Origin: Asterias rubens
Lineage: Eukaryota; Echinodermata; Asteroidea; Forcipulatida; Asteriidae
Assembly: GCF_902459465.1 (NCBI RefSeq)
Contig: NC_047083.1
Coordinates: forward strand, 250,501 to 314,500
Direction: 5' to 3'
DNA: 64,000 bases
The position numbers were made by a program, and so were the translations under genes. Positions 46,350 through 57,210 of the stretch are shown in pieces. How positions within the stretch are numbered: position 1 is the stretch's first letter; each line of letters starts with the position of its first letter. The notes under the pieces were generated by a model, which saw only the letters and a list, made by a program, of their open reading frames with translations, was not told the DNA's origin and ran no database searches.

Positions 46350-49300
46350 CTGCAAATAGAAATCAATCAAAACAAATTATTACTAGAGGAAAATAAAGTT
46401 TGTTTCAATCTGATGAACTCTAGTTGAAAGGTTGTTTATGTATTACTGGATAGCTTTGTGTCAGTTTAATCGTGCTTATATCAGTCATTGGTTCTACTAT
46501 TATAAAAAACAATTGTATTTAATTAACATTGCCTCCTGCGAATGTACTACACTTAACTGAATATTTAAAGGCCACTTTAAATCGTCACGTCAGTGAAAAA
46601 CATTGTATAGCAAATTGTCAACAACTTCAAATCTAGGCCTAGAAGTGATGTGGAAAACAAAGTGTCACATAGACTCTATGAAACCAGAACTGATTAAATT
46701 AATATAAATTCAATTCAATTCAATTTAAATGTCGCATTACAAAATATGAAAATGTTCCCCAGCAATGAGCATACATCTTAAAATAAAAACACAAAGAGAT
46801 ATATTTGTTTAAAAAATTTGAAAAAGTTAAAATAATATAAAAAGAGAACAGGACAAGAGTTTCTTTTATAACCATCAAAAATTACAAAGATGACAAACAA
46901 CAAATAAAAACCATCGAACGTAAGTAGTAATAGAGCACCAGAACAACATTCATGATTGGATGCCTGCTTACCAAGTAAAAAAAAAGGTGGAAAAAAACAA
47001 GGAATTGTTTTTTTAATTTAGAGTTGAATATAGAACTAACCTTAGTGGCAAAGCGGAGTGAACACAAAGACTCTTGGAGAGAATCTTCATTTGGCGACAC
47101 ATTCACGAACATCAGGCTGTAAGAAATAAATTCATCGGGGGTGAACATTTACAAAAGTCCATCCACTTACTATGTGCTCAGCAAATTTGAGACAAATATT
47201 TATCCCACTGGCAAAAAGAAACAATAATATTCAAATTATTTTACATTTAAATGCCTTTTTTTTTTTTTAATTAACACTCTTTTAATCATTATATGAACAA
47301 GATTTTAGCCAGGATGAGGAAAAAAAGTTTCAAAAAAGTTCAGTTACAATACAATCACAGTCCAAATTGTGAACAGGATGTCCAAAAGACACTCTGACAC
47401 CCCCCTCTGGCTAACGCTTTGATTGTGAAGATGAAATTGTATGATGATTTATACTTACGTCTTAGAATTTCCTCCTAGTGAGTTTTGCAACAAATAGCTA
47501 AGCTTGCTATTCCTAAAGGGGACATGGGAGTCTTTATTGGCGAGGGCCATGATCACATTCCCAAGGTTGCTCAGCGACTTGTTGATATTCTTTGTCTCTC
47601 GTAGACGGTCACCGGTTGATCCGGATTGTGAGAGACGCTCACTACCGGCCAGGTCGACCAGGTTAAGGGTTCCTTTAGATCAAAGAGAGGGAGGAAGAAA
47701 GAAGAATATGATTAAAGACTTGTTGATATTCTTTGTCTCTCGTAGATGGTCACCGGTTGATCCGGATTGTGAGAGACGCTCACTATCACTACCAGCGAGA
47801 TCAACAGGGTTCAGGGTTCCTTTAGATTCAAAAATGGAGAAGGATATGATTAAAGATCTTATTGAGTTATTTAGAAACTCTTGAGTAGAAAAAGAGGAAG
47901 GCAGAAGATGCATTTGTTTAATACAACAAAACGGCAGGAACAATAATAACAACAATACAGAATTTTAGGATAGTTCAAAGTTCAGAGCATCTTACATAAA
48001 AGATAAACTCTGTGCTTTAAAGAAGTATAATAACAAAGTACAGAGAAACAAATTTTAGGACCGATGCAAAACAACAACATGAAAATATGTCTTATATATA
48101 AAAAGTAACAAACCACAATGAAAACAGACCAGGAATCACAATCCCTCTCTGAGATAAAGAATCACATACCTTGGCAAGTCTCATCCGTTAAGTCGTTCCT
48201 ACCAGTGAGCTTCAGACGGAAGACGCTGTGACTCCTTGAGGAACGCTCATTGCAGTTTGTCGCCCCCACAGCTCTATTATGAGACGCTTTTGCCAGTAGA
48301 CTATGTACCTGTGATTGTGACGTCACCCTGACTGTAGTAGAGTTTGTGACTTCGACGTCAGTCCCTTTGGAAGTGGCCATCTTGATCTCACACTTCTTTT
48401 TGTCATCACCAGCTCCTAAGAGATCTCGCACCGTCTCGTTGTAGATCTCCAAGAAACTGGCGTCCATGGTGTACTGTGAAATCATGCAAAATCAAAATAA
48501 TAATAATAATCATAATAGTGAACATTCATAAGGTGCCATGTTTGTCAGACTTGACACTCCTGGTGCGACTGAGAGCAAAGCCAGAATTGCAGGAACAAAA
48601 CAAATGACTACTAAGTTATAAATTACGGAAGATAAAGACCAACAAATTTGGCAGTGGCTACTGACTACGCCACAGCACCTTGTAAACCATATAAAGGTGC
48701 TACACATTAAATATGTTTAATATTGCATGAGTGCTAAAAGGTTCAAGACTTTAAGAATCAACCTTGAGTTGTCAACCACCGGTTCTTTCCAGAACACCAG
48801 TTTTTTTCAGAACCACAATTACTAAAAATGCACTGACAAACCTACCCTATACTCCCACCATGCAAAGTTTCAAACTCTACTTTAAGAAACTAACCTTCCA
48901 GCCCTTCTTCTCCAGTTCTTGGACAGATTGGAAGATCTGCCCAACAGCTCTTGGGATCATCCCAACAGTGTCGTCATCAGGGTTGTCTGGTCCTTCCATG
49001 GTAAAGGTCTTGCCACTGCCGGTCTGACCGTACGCAAAGACGCACACGTTATATCCATCTAGGGCACTCTGAAGAAAACAAAACGTCAAGACCAAACCGG
49101 CTCTTCTCCGAGCCAACACTCACACCAAAGAGATTTACACATGCTTGTACCCGCAAGTACTATTTATGTATAGTTTCTTCCTAAAAAGTTTAATGTTTCC
49201 AGTCCCAGGCCTGTTTGCTATGTATTTGAAAGCGCATGGCACCAAGGCAATTTCTCCTTGGTAAAGGGCGCCCTATGAGGAAATTTCTACGGGAGCATTT

Positions 49301-52300
49301 TAAGGGCACTAATAAGGGCATGGCCAGGGGGCAGGGAGGCAATCGCTTTTGTGGCCTCCACGAAGTATCAGGCCTGCAGTCCATAAACTGACAATTGGTG
49401 TGCTGTGGTTTGTTAGCTATGCTTGTTGGTAAGTTATAACAACTAGGTAAAAGGAGGAGTTTGTCGGAACTCAAGATTACAAAAAGACGCTTTACCTGGA
49501 CAAGTTGAGAGATTTCATCAAAAACTTCTTGTTGACTCGTGGATGGCTCAAAAATCCTGTCAAAGGAAAATTCAAATTTCTTCCCGGATGATGATCGTCC
49601 TGCACAGCTCTGTTGAAGCGATAACAAAATAAATAAATAAATAAATAAATAAACAAACAAATACAAGAACTGATCAGTGGATGGTGGTGTCTCACGAGTG
49701 ACGAGGTGTTACGAGCGGAAGGCGAAATGGTGCCCTCATGTGATGAGACAGGGAGGCCTACCCAGCGCAGTTATAGACGGTCTGCCTACAGATACAGTTT
49801 GAGGTCGCCCTAAGCTGCGCTAGATAGACAATGTCACAAAGTGGAGTAGAAAGGCCGGTTTATAGTCGGTCGCACGATGGAAATGTTGACACGCGACACA
49901 GTTTATAGTCATCGCTGAGGCCTTAAAACTGTGTCTTTTTTTGATAACTCAGCCTGAAGAGCGTGAAAGAACTGATCAGCGCAGCGATTGAAAGAGACCA
50001 GGTGATGGCAGCGACTCCAGGGGTGCAAGGGACACAATTCTATGCCGAATGATGATGAAACAAGTACATAGTCATTGAATGTTGTACCCTAGCAAAGTCT
50101 TTCTCTTCACCTTTGCGTTGAACCAAAGTAGAAACTGAATAAAAATTACAAGCAGTCACTATAAGTGCTACACTGGAAAACGAAATGTCTTGCATGATAG
50201 AAATAAAATAGTTTTACCTCATTGAGATTGTTGTCAGCTAGTGAGATCATTTTATTCTCTGTGCCGTCAAACTGGATGTGGCTGATTTCAGCTCCGTCAG
50301 AGAGCTCTTTCCCAAGAAGAGGACGAACCCGACAAAACACACGAATGTTGCCCTGATAAGAAAATAAAATCATACTTATTTAAAAGAGAAAAGGATAAAA
50401 ACTTATAACATTTCTCCTGCATTAGGTAAAATGCTGGCAAGAATAACACAACTAAGTTGCATGCTGCGTCAGATAGTGTAACAATAACAGAGCTGCCAAC
50501 ATTTGCATTTTGCAATTAGTGAGATTAACAAGCTTAAGACTCTGCTACAATACCTTTAACTCTTGAATAGTGTTGTGCAGTTTACGTCTTGACGTCTCGT
50601 GGTCCCTGATTGTGCTTTCATGTGTAGCTATTGTAACCTTTTGGTCTGCAACCAAAGCATTCAGTCCAGTTATCTCACCCTTCAGAGATTCACACTCCTT
50701 CATCGAGTTTTCTAAATGAAGCTGAAAAGACAAATTTTGGATATAAGTATGCAGGCCTGTATGCTTCGTTTTTGATCAAGGACAAGGGCGCCATATAAAA
50801 GCACTTTCTCCTTGGTAAACCGGGCGGGCACTCTATGAGGAAAATTGTAAAATTCTACCAGAGCATTTTAAGGGCACAATGGCATTGACCAGGGGGCATT
50901 GAGGCAATTGCCTCCATTGCCTCCGTGAAGTATCAGGCCGGTTGACAGAAACCTAAACAAACTTTTCAACTGTACCTTGGTTGCAGACAGTTCAGCGTTA
51001 ACACCAGCTTGAGCAGCAGTTAGTTGAGCAATAGACGATTTAAGCCCGGCACATTCTTGTCTTGATGCGCTTAAGTCACCCCTTGTATCAACCAACTGTC
51101 GATCCAGCTGATCCTTAGTGTATATGAGGTCATCTCTTTCTCGCTGGAAGCGACGTGTTGAAGTCAGCAGTTCCTCTTCGTAGTCTCTGTCATAATAATA
51201 ACAGTATTTTTCTTAAAACTTTCTTTTGTTTATTATTTGTTAGCATCCTAAGGGGTTTGGCACACGAGGCAACTTTTACAGGCTACTTGGAGGCAACCAA
51301 CTGCAGTGAATGCAACAGGACCCACGCTGGTAGCACATGGGTCATTTTTCAAACATAGTCTTTTGATCAGTATGCTCTGATCATCTTCAAGAGTTGTCAA
51401 CCACTGGTACTTTATAGAACCAACACTACTCAAAAGAAATTTACACATGATGTTACCGCAAACCTCACATTATTATAAACTCCCACCAATCAAAGTTTCC
51501 AATTCTACTAACCTGATTTTCTTCTCCAATTGTTCCACAGTGGCGTTAGCTTCTACCAGACTACCTTCCTTCCTCTTCAACTCCTCCTTCATCTGACCGT
51601 TCATCACCTCCAACGTCTGATTATCTCCACTCTTACTGGTCACTTCTTGAATGAGTTGATTATTGGCCGCTGTACGACTTTCAAGTTGGCTCTCAATATC
51701 CGCAAGACGACCTTTCAGATCCCAGACGGGACGTTTGGTTTTCTTGGCAGCTAGGATAAATAAAAAAACAAAAAGACAATTTACTTCACCATAATAAGCC
51801 ATTTTGAGATTTGGCGGACACAATACTACAACACTACAAGGTTAGGGCAAATTTGTCTGTGTACACCCAAACCAAAAAGTACACTCCTATCACGTGTGCC
51901 ATACCTCAAAAAGGCCTCTGAATTGAAGTTAAAAATCAGAAGTCCATTCGATCCACTAAGATAAAGTAGTAGTCCAGGCTAACTAGTCACGGCAGATATC
52001 AGGGGCGCTGGGTGTGGTTACAGAATTCCTTAGAAAAATACTAAAAAACATTTGTCAACTTTATTTACTTACCATCGTTTGATTTATTGTTGACAGTGTT
52101 TGGCCTTGCCTGTGCTGTTCTTGCACCATTTCTCACTGGTGGATTCACAACTGTTTTAAAAGAAAAACCTTTTAACTTGATATAAATTCTTAACAGGTTT
52201 CACATTTACAAAAAGTAGATATATATATATATGCATTTTGTATTGTTTATAAATGATAAAACCATCAAAAAACATAACACAGCATTTTTGGCTCTCTCAA

Positions 52301-55300
52301 AGACAAAATTCCATGGCCTGTGCCCAATCTTATAAAGCTGCTTAAACACAAAAAGTAGCTAAGCGCAACAAAATGATGCTTACCAAAAACTACCATGTAA
52401 CATTGTGAATGGTATCCCGCTCATTTTTGCTTAGCAGACAGGTGTTAGGCAATATTTTCCGCCTAAGCGGCTCTATTGGGCCATTGCTGTTAATGAAAAG
52501 GTGAACATAGAGCTAGCTCCAAGAACCTTAACTTGCAAGCACTACTTACCATTTCTTGTATTGCTAGGTTTAGATGTGGTAGTAGGTTTAGCCTTTACTA
52601 CTGGTCTTACATTTCTCGGTGGAGGGTTTCGAGCAGTGACAGCTTTATGCAAAAAAAAAACAAAGATGCATTTGCAACTTTAGCATATTTTGCTGAGAAA
52701 AGTCAGAAAGATTTTGGAAACTTTTTGCAATTATGTACAAGCAAATTGAATGCAATAGTAGCAAGGAATGGGAGACTTTCTGGGACGATAGAGGGCAGCA
52801 GACTTACCGGGTAAATCCATTGTTCTCAGAATTATGCGCATGTTCAGAACTACGTAAACAATGGAAATTTACCCGGTATGTCTGCTGCCGCCTAGCGTTG
52901 GAAAGTCTCCTATTGGGGATGCATTATGCAATCATTATAATATTGTGAGTAGAGGCTGAGACTTCTGTACGATAACTTTGTCTGTGTGGGGCTGTATCAT
53001 TCCAGCCCGTCCTTGACCATATTGTGAGTAGAGGCTGAGATTTCTGTACGATAACTTTGTCTGTGTGGGGCTGTATCATTCCAGCCCGTCCTTGACCATA
53101 TTGTGAGTAGAGGCTGAGACTTCTGTACGATAACTTTGTCTGTGTGGGGCTGTATCATTCCAGCCCGTCCTTGACCATATTGTGAGTAGAGGCTGAGATT
53201 TCTGTACGATAACTTTGTCTGTGTGGGGCTGTATCATTCCAGCCCGTCCTTGACCATATTGTGAGTAGAGGCTGAGACTTCTGTACGATAACTTTGTCTG
53301 TGTGGGGCTGTATCATTCCAGCCCGTCCTTGACCATATTGTGAGTAGAGGCTGAGACTTGTGTACGATAACTTTGTCTGTGTGGGGCTGTATCATTCCAG
53401 CCCGTCCTTGACCATATTGTGAGTAGAGGCTGAGATTTCTGTACGATAACTTTGTCTGTGTGGGGCTGTATCATTCCAGCCCGTCCTTGACCATATTGTG
53501 AGTAGAGGCTGAGATTTCTGTACGATAACTTTGTCTGTGTGGGGCTGTATCATTCCAGCCCGTCCTTGACCATATTGTGAGTAGAGGCTGAGATTTCTGT
53601 ACGATAACTTTGTCTGTGTGGGGCTGTATCATTCCAGCCCGTCCTTGACCATATTGTGAGTAGAGGCTGAGACTTCTGTACGATAACTTTGTCTGTGTGG
53701 GGCTGTATCATTCCAGCCCGTCCTTGACCATATTGTGAGTAGAGGCTGAGATTTCTGTACGATAACTTTGTCTGTGGGGGGCTGTATCATTCCAGCCCGT
53801 CCTTGACCATATTGTGAGTAGAGGCTGAGACTTCTGTACGATAACTTTGTCTGTGTGGGGCTGTATCATTCCAGCCCGTCCTTGACCATGTTCTTTGATG
53901 ATCCCTACCCTCTCAATCAACTCTTCTCTGTGTGGGGCTGTATCATCATGATCAAAGCAGAGTTGTTACCAGTCCTTGAATCAGCCCATGGCACCCACAG
54001 CAATTACCATGGTGACCTACCGAGCCTTGGTGCCTCAAGCTTTTACTGTGGGCACTAATTACCATGGTGACCTACCAAGCCTTTATACTGTGGTGCCTCA
54101 AGCTTTTACTGTGGGCACTAATTACCATGGTGACCTACCGAGCCTTTATACTGTGGTGCCTCGAGCTTTTACTGTGGGCACTAATTACCATGGTGACCTA
54201 CCGAGCCTTTATACTGTGGTGCCTCCAGCTTTTACTGTGGGCACTAATTACCATGGTGACCTACCGAGCCTTTATACTGTGGTGCCTCGAGCTATTACTG
54301 TGGGCACTAATTACCATGGTGACCTACCGAGCCTTTATACTGTGGTGCCTCCAGCTTTTACTGTGGGCACTAATTACCATGGTGACCTACCGAGCCTTTA
54401 TACTGTGGTGCCTCGAGCTATTACTGTGGGCACTAATTACCATGGTGACCTACCGAGCCTTTATACTGTGGTGCCTCCAGCTTTTACTGTGGGCACTAAT
54501 TACCATGGTGACCTACCGAGCCTTTATACTGTGGTGCCTCGAGCTATTACTGTGGGCACTTTGCAAAGTTCCAAATACAAATTCACATTTGCCTCAAAAG
54601 AGTGCCCCCTACCAGTGGAACATTGCTGTGCCCCTTCAAGAACGAAGCTAAAGGCCTGTGAATCAGTCATTAGGAATTATGAACTCTCACCCAGTCGCTA
54701 CAGGAACAAGAGCCCTCCCTCCATATCTATCCAGAGAGCTCATGTGCCTGCAGTAACTGAGTGATTGTTCATAATTCCAGTCGCAAGACTGCTTGGTCCT
54801 ACGACACAGCCCCCTTAAGGTCGTTAATGTTTTATCTTGGGGTGGCAACATTTCAATGGGTAACAAGAAGAAGAAAGAGGGCTGTTATAGGATAATTTGA
54901 AAAAGTAAGCCTCATCGTTAAAGGTTAGCTGAAAATTGCTGTGCACAGTAAACAGGGAAAAAAAATCAAAAACAGAAACAAATACTGTTTTAGTAATCAC
55001 CACCTTGTACCGTTCACAGGGCTTTGGTTATAAAAAATAAATTAATTGGATAATGGAAGTTTTGCAAATTCAAAATATTGTATTAAAATGTCTTACTTGA
55101 CTTTGTTGGTTTAGCAACTGGCTTGGAGGTCACTCCTAAGCGGTTGACCTTTGACACTCCATTTGTGACCTTTGACCGTAGAGGATTCAGGGTGTGGCTG
55201 GTTGAAGTATCTGGACATCGCTTCTTAGCTTGAGGTGCACCGGAATTCTCAACATTCTGTCATAAACAATTGAAGCAACAAATTATGCCTAGACAAATTT

Positions 55301-56703
55301 TGAGCTAGTGATTTTTAGTTCATAACTTCTTGTGAAACTCAAACTCTCCCTAAAACATATCTACTTTTCTCCCTCTACCCAGCCTTGACATTGTCCTTTG
55401 TGTTCCCACCCTCTTGTGATTAAACCAGCCTCTTTACCTCCACCCCCTTTGTTCTCCTGTTAATTGTTTACCCACTTGTTTTTATTCTGAGTGCTTTCCA
55501 ATCTCTCTCTCTCTATTCATGTATTTCCACTTCACTGCTTATATAACACTTAGTTGTTACCTGTTCATGTTTGTTGTGTTGCCTTGAAAGACTATGCTAG
55601 GGTCGAAACGTCAGGCTATTTCTTTTGCATTTTTAAAATTTTGTCAGATACACGGAAAGGTGAAATGCTTACATCATCTATGATTAGAGGGCGTTTTGTC
55701 TGTGGCAGACGCAGCTTTGACGGCATTGGTAGTTTACTCATTGTCTTCACTGTGGTTACAGGGGCGTTGACGTCTTTGGAACCAAGTACCGCTCGCTAGA
55801 ATAGTAAACAACAAAATATGAAATGTCAAAGTCAAACACGTCATAGACAGAGAAGAAATGTCATCAAAAAGTACAAACTGATTGACAAGGACTAGGACTC
55901 TGAGTAGGCCTGGGGTTGATTTCACAAAGCAATAAAATACATCAAATTGTTAGTATTACCAAAGTGATTTAAAGCCATTGGACCCTTTCGATATCGAGAA
56001 TTACGGATTTACTTTAAACACATGTCATGACATGGCGAAACGGGCAGATACGAGGGTGGGTTTTCCCGTTATTTTCTCCCGACTCCGATGACAAATTGAG
56101 CCTAAATTTTTACAGGTTTGTTATTTTATATAGAAGTTTCATGGCAAAACGGGCAGATACGAGGGTGGGTTTTCCCGTTATTTTCTCCCGACTCCGATGA
56201 CAAATTGAGCCTAAATTTTTACAGGTTTGTTATTTTATATAGAAGTTGTGATACACCAAGTGTGGGCAGTACTGTTAACCGAAAGGGTCCAATGGCTTTA
56301 AGTGACATCATACTTAAGCAACTACAATTGATTTGTAGTTACGATCAATCTTAGCTCTCTGTGAAATTTTCCCCTGATACTTCATAGTAGGGGCAAGGCA
56401 GGTTTTCCTCAGTAAAGGGCATCTTTATGAGAAAACAATAAAAATTTTTACAGGAACATATAAAAAAAGTGACACCAATCAACATTGCCACTGTTGCCCT
56501 ATTCTTGTTGAAGTATCAGACTAAAAAAAAATACTCATTTGAGTATGAAAATAAAACATTTTTCTCCGAAAGACAAAAGATAAAGAAATAGGCCCTTAAA
56601 CATAATTTCACATACAGGCCTAATTATAATATTAATATTAATAATTTGTCCACTTCAAAAGTTAAAATTGGATGTTTAATGACTCGGCACTTACTGTTGT
56701 CAT
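46305..56703 (-). CDS. KIFC1: kinesin-14 motor, KIFC1/HSET/ncd ortholog, 713 aa, 15 coding exons
   Basis: Minus-end-directed spindle motor that cross-links and focuses microtubules. Coding exons 5' to 3': 56695-56703, 55673-55795, 55097-55256, 52550-52642, 52073-52150, 51513-51750, 50976-51186, 50554-50721, 50218-50352, 49496-49609, 48895-49068, 48170-48473, 47459-47672, 47041-47116, 46305-46349; all junctions are GT-AG with matching phases. Residues 1-155 are a basic tail rich in Lys, Pro and Thr, as expected for microtubule and importin binding. [11 protein letters not shown] marks the start of a coiled coil to about 358. [11 protein letters not shown] (361-371) begins the C-terminal motor, with P-loop GQTGSGKT (457-464), switch I NERSSRSH (576-583) and switch II DLAGSE (609-614). 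Human KIFC1 is 673 aa. A 5' non-coding exon probably lies near 57644-57760. No frame break is seen. Confidence 0.95.
47041..47116 (-). CDS. KIFC1: KIFC1 exon 14 (motor end)
   Basis: Encodes [17 protein letters not shown] then LCSLRFATK, the last beta strand and alpha-6 helix of the motor, with splice sites that keep the frame. Confidence 0.96.
47459..47672 (-). CDS. KIFC1: KIFC1 exon 13 (switch II)
   Basis: Reads [17 protein letters not shown], then [35 protein letters not shown]. It contains switch II and the alpha-4/alpha-5 microtubule-binding region. A partial copy of this exon and its acceptor lies just upstream (47680-47845). Confidence 0.97.
47680..47845 (-). pseudogene. partial tandem copy of KIFC1 exon 13 with its acceptor
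   Basis: A copy of the first two fifths of exon 13 and the intron end before it, 141 bp upstream of the real one. It reads [17 protein letters not shown], then [14 protein letters not shown], so switch II carries a two-residue insertion (Asp-Ser) and a Leu-to-Pro change. It has no donor: after NKSL it runs into the pyrimidine tract of the real exon and stops (TGA near 47680). Splicing to this copy would delete the end of the motor. Confidence 0.8.
48170..48473 (-). CDS. KIFC1: KIFC1 exon 12 (switch I)
   Basis: Codes for [14 protein letters not shown], then [11 protein letters not shown], the switch I motif. It ends in phase 1 so the next exon must supply GA to make Gly. Two acceptors with that sequence exist downstream (47672 and about 47823); only the first gives a full motor. 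Confidence 0.96.
48895..49068 (-). CDS. KIFC1: KIFC1 exon 11 (P-loop)
   Basis: Fifty-eight codons with [15 protein letters not shown] followed by [11 protein letters not shown], the ATP-binding P-loop of kinesins. [11 protein letters not shown] follows, as in other kinesin-14 motors. Confidence 0.97.
49206..49376. mobile_element. family A element, complete (171 bp), TSD CAGTCC
   Basis: Inserted in KIFC1 intron 10. Both ends are CAGGCCTG, flanked by CAGTCC at 49200-49205 and 49377-49382. Confidence 0.85.
49496..49609 (-). CDS. KIFC1: KIFC1 exon 10 (motor)
   Basis: Thirty-eight codons, [14 protein letters not shown] to DEISQLVQ, including [17 protein letters not shown], the conserved FxFDxVF block upstream of the P-loop. 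Confidence 0.95.
49690..49840 (+). mobile_element. relic of a LINE reverse-transcriptase C-terminus
   Basis: Translation gives [20 protein letters not shown] and, in another frame, GRPKLR(stop)IDNVTK, resembling the HxTKWxxHVxR and GRPKLRWxDNV blocks near the end of non-LTR reverse transcriptases. Broken by stop and frameshift. In KIFC1 intron 10-9 interval. Confidence 0.4.
50218..50352 (-). CDS. KIFC1: KIFC1 exon 9 (motor start)
   Basis: Forty-five codons starting [17 protein letters not shown], the first beta strand of the kinesin motor, with the RVRP nucleotide-binding motif. Confidence 0.96.
50554..50721 (-). CDS. KIFC1: KIFC1 exon 8 (coiled coil and neck)
   Basis: Fifty-six codons, [14 protein letters not shown] to [12 protein letters not shown]. 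The final segment [12 protein letters not shown] followed by GN is the kinesin-14 neck, the hallmark of C-terminal minus-end motors. Confidence 0.95.
50752..50941. mobile_element. family A element, KIFC1 intron 8-7 interval
   Basis: Left end CAGGCCTGTATGCTTCG, right end GAAGTATCAGGCCGG, about 190 bp, between coding exons 8 and 7. No clear target duplication remains. Confidence 0.75.
50976..51186 (-). CDS. KIFC1: KIFC1 exon 7 (coiled coil)
   Basis: Seventy whole codons from [17 protein letters not shown] to NAELSATK, all predicted helix with coiled-coil heptads. It ends in phase 0 before GTACAG. Confidence 0.92.
51513..51750 (-). CDS. KIFC1: KIFC1 exon 6 (start of coiled coil)
   Basis: Begins [20 protein letters not shown], close to the KRPAWDLKGQL block of vertebrate KIFC1. 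It continues as a heptad-rich helix ([26 protein letters not shown]). It ends in phase 2. Confidence 0.93.
52073..52150 (-). CDS. KIFC1: KIFC1 exon 5 (tail)
   Basis: Twenty-five whole codons ([17 protein letters not shown] to NKSND) between phase-1 junctions. Same phase and similar composition as exon 4. Confidence 0.82.
52310..52490. repeat. family F repeat
   Basis: GCCCAATCTTATAAAGCTGC to GGCTCTATTGGGCC, on the opposite orientation to the 59.8 kb copy. In the KIFC1 exon 5 to 4 interval. Confidence 0.6.
52550..52642 (-). CDS. KIFC1: KIFC1 exon 4 (tail)
   Basis: Thirty whole codons from [15 protein letters not shown] to SKPSNTRN, flanked by phase-1 junctions. The core [14 protein letters not shown] resembles the [11 protein letters not shown] of the next exon, so exons 4 and 5 may be an old internal duplication. 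Confidence 0.82.
52769..52912. mobile_element. foldback element in KIFC1 intron 3
   Basis: GGAGACTTTC, GGCAGCAGACTTACCGGGTA and CCATTGTT reappear inverted as AACAATGG, TACCCGGTATGTCTGCTGCC and GAAAGTCTCC. About 144 bp, no coding capacity. Confidence 0.7.
52941..53889. repeat. minisatellite, 79-bp unit, 12 copies
   Basis: Nearly identical units starting TATTGTGAGTAGAGGCTGAG. Copies differ mainly at one C/T site (GACTTCTG or GATTTCTG). In KIFC1 intron 3. Confidence 0.95.
54003..54559. repeat. minisatellite, 63-bp unit, about 9 copies, with alternating variants
   Basis: Unit ATTACCATGGTGACCTACCG... The first unit is 55 bp; the rest are 63 bp. Later copies alternate CCTCCAGCTTTTAC with CCTCGAGCTATTAC, a 126-bp higher-order unit. 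At least two plus-strand frames stay open. In KIFC1 intron 3. Confidence 0.95.
55097..55256 (-). CDS. KIFC1: KIFC1 exon 3 (tail)
   Basis: Encodes [18 protein letters not shown] to KPVAKPTKS plus one base of a split Thr codon. It is basic, with several Lys-Ser and Lys-Pro pairs. The KKRCP stretch could be part of a nuclear localisation signal. Confidence 0.85.
55673..55795 (-). CDS. KIFC1: KIFC1 exon 2 (basic tail)
   Basis: Encodes 41 residues ([15 protein letters not shown] to KRPLIIDD) in phase 0. The [14 protein letters not shown] segment recalls the KRPLI motif near the N-terminus of vertebrate KIFC1. Confidence 0.85.
55969..56301. mobile_element. family C element (333 bp) in KIFC1 intron 1
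   Basis: Begins TTAAAGCCATTGGACCCTTT and ends with the inverse (AAAGGGTCCAATGGCTTTAA). It contains a 109-bp internal tandem duplication (GGGCAGATAC at 56042 and 56151). TTAA flanks resemble family B. Confidence 0.75.
56372..56522. mobile_element. family A, strongly diverged copy
   Basis: Bounded by CTGATACTTCATAG and GAAGTATCAG with recognisable inner blocks (AAAGGGCATCTTTATGAG). In KIFC1 intron 1. Confidence 0.5.
56695..56703 (-). CDS. KIFC1: KIFC1 coding exon 1 (Met-Thr-Thr)
   Basis: Nine coding bases, ATGACAACA, directly before the donor GTAAGT. The exon also holds 34 bases of 5' leader up to 56737, where the minus strand reads CTTTCATTTCAG, a good acceptor for an upstream non-coding exon. 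The start is chosen because it joins exon 2 in phase 0 and the leader has no other in-frame ATG. Confidence 0.75.
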
Positions 56704-56833
56704 GTTGAGTTAAATTCCTTGAATTATCTCCAATTGTTCTGAAATGAAAGATTTCAACAAAAACATCATAAAATCATTTTTTTTTTTACATCACCTTATT
56801 ATTGAGCATTTTCAATGGCATTGGAATGGTTGG

Positions 56834-56890
56834 TAGTTGTGATAACGTAACCCTCCTGCCGTCGGCAGGAGGGTTACGTTATCGCAACTA
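56834..56890. repeat. family E palindrome, copy 1
   Basis: Arms of 28 bases (TAGTTGTGATAACGTAACCC... against its complement) around a single T, with one mismatch. It would form an almost unbroken hairpin. In KIFC1 intron 1. Confidence 0.85.
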
Positions 56891-57028
56891 TTTCAATGAC
56901 AATGATGGATATGTGCGCCTTGTACAATATTACTAATACTAGGCCCCTATTATGTTATTTTCAAATATTATTACTATTTGTATTTAAACTTTCAGTCATC
57001 AGTAAAATTTTTCTTTGCAACATCATCC

Positions 57029-57093
57029 AAGTTGCGGTAACGTAAACCCTCCTCCCGACGGCGGTCGGGAGGAGGGTTACGTTATCGCAACTT
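57029..57093. repeat. family E palindrome, copy 2
   Basis: AAGTTGCGGTAACGTAAACC to GGTTACGTTATCGCAACTT, 65 bp, with a GC-rich centre (CCCGACGGCGGTCGGG). Confidence 0.85.
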
Positions 57094-57210
57094 CATCATC
57101 CATCATGAGAATTCTATTTCAAGAAAAAATCTAACTAGGCAATTTTGATAAACATTGAATTGTTGAACAATTGCCTACCATGCCTACACAGTCACCAGTC
57201 ACACTTCACT

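Noticed and set aside
48764-49119. Plus-strand frames opposite KIFC1 exon 11
   Set aside because: Antisense shadow of the P-loop exon; the minus strand carries the conserved motifs.
53976-54764. Long open frames of 262 and 195 codons with a repeated motif
   Set aside because: They are created by a 63-bp tandem repeat, whose length is a multiple of three. They lie in a KIFC1 intron and two frames are open at once.
55585-55615. Hammerhead-ribozyme-like GGTCGAAACGTC
   Set aside because: The upstream half of the catalytic core (CTGANGA) is missing (reads CTTGAAAGA), so at best a decayed retroelement tail.
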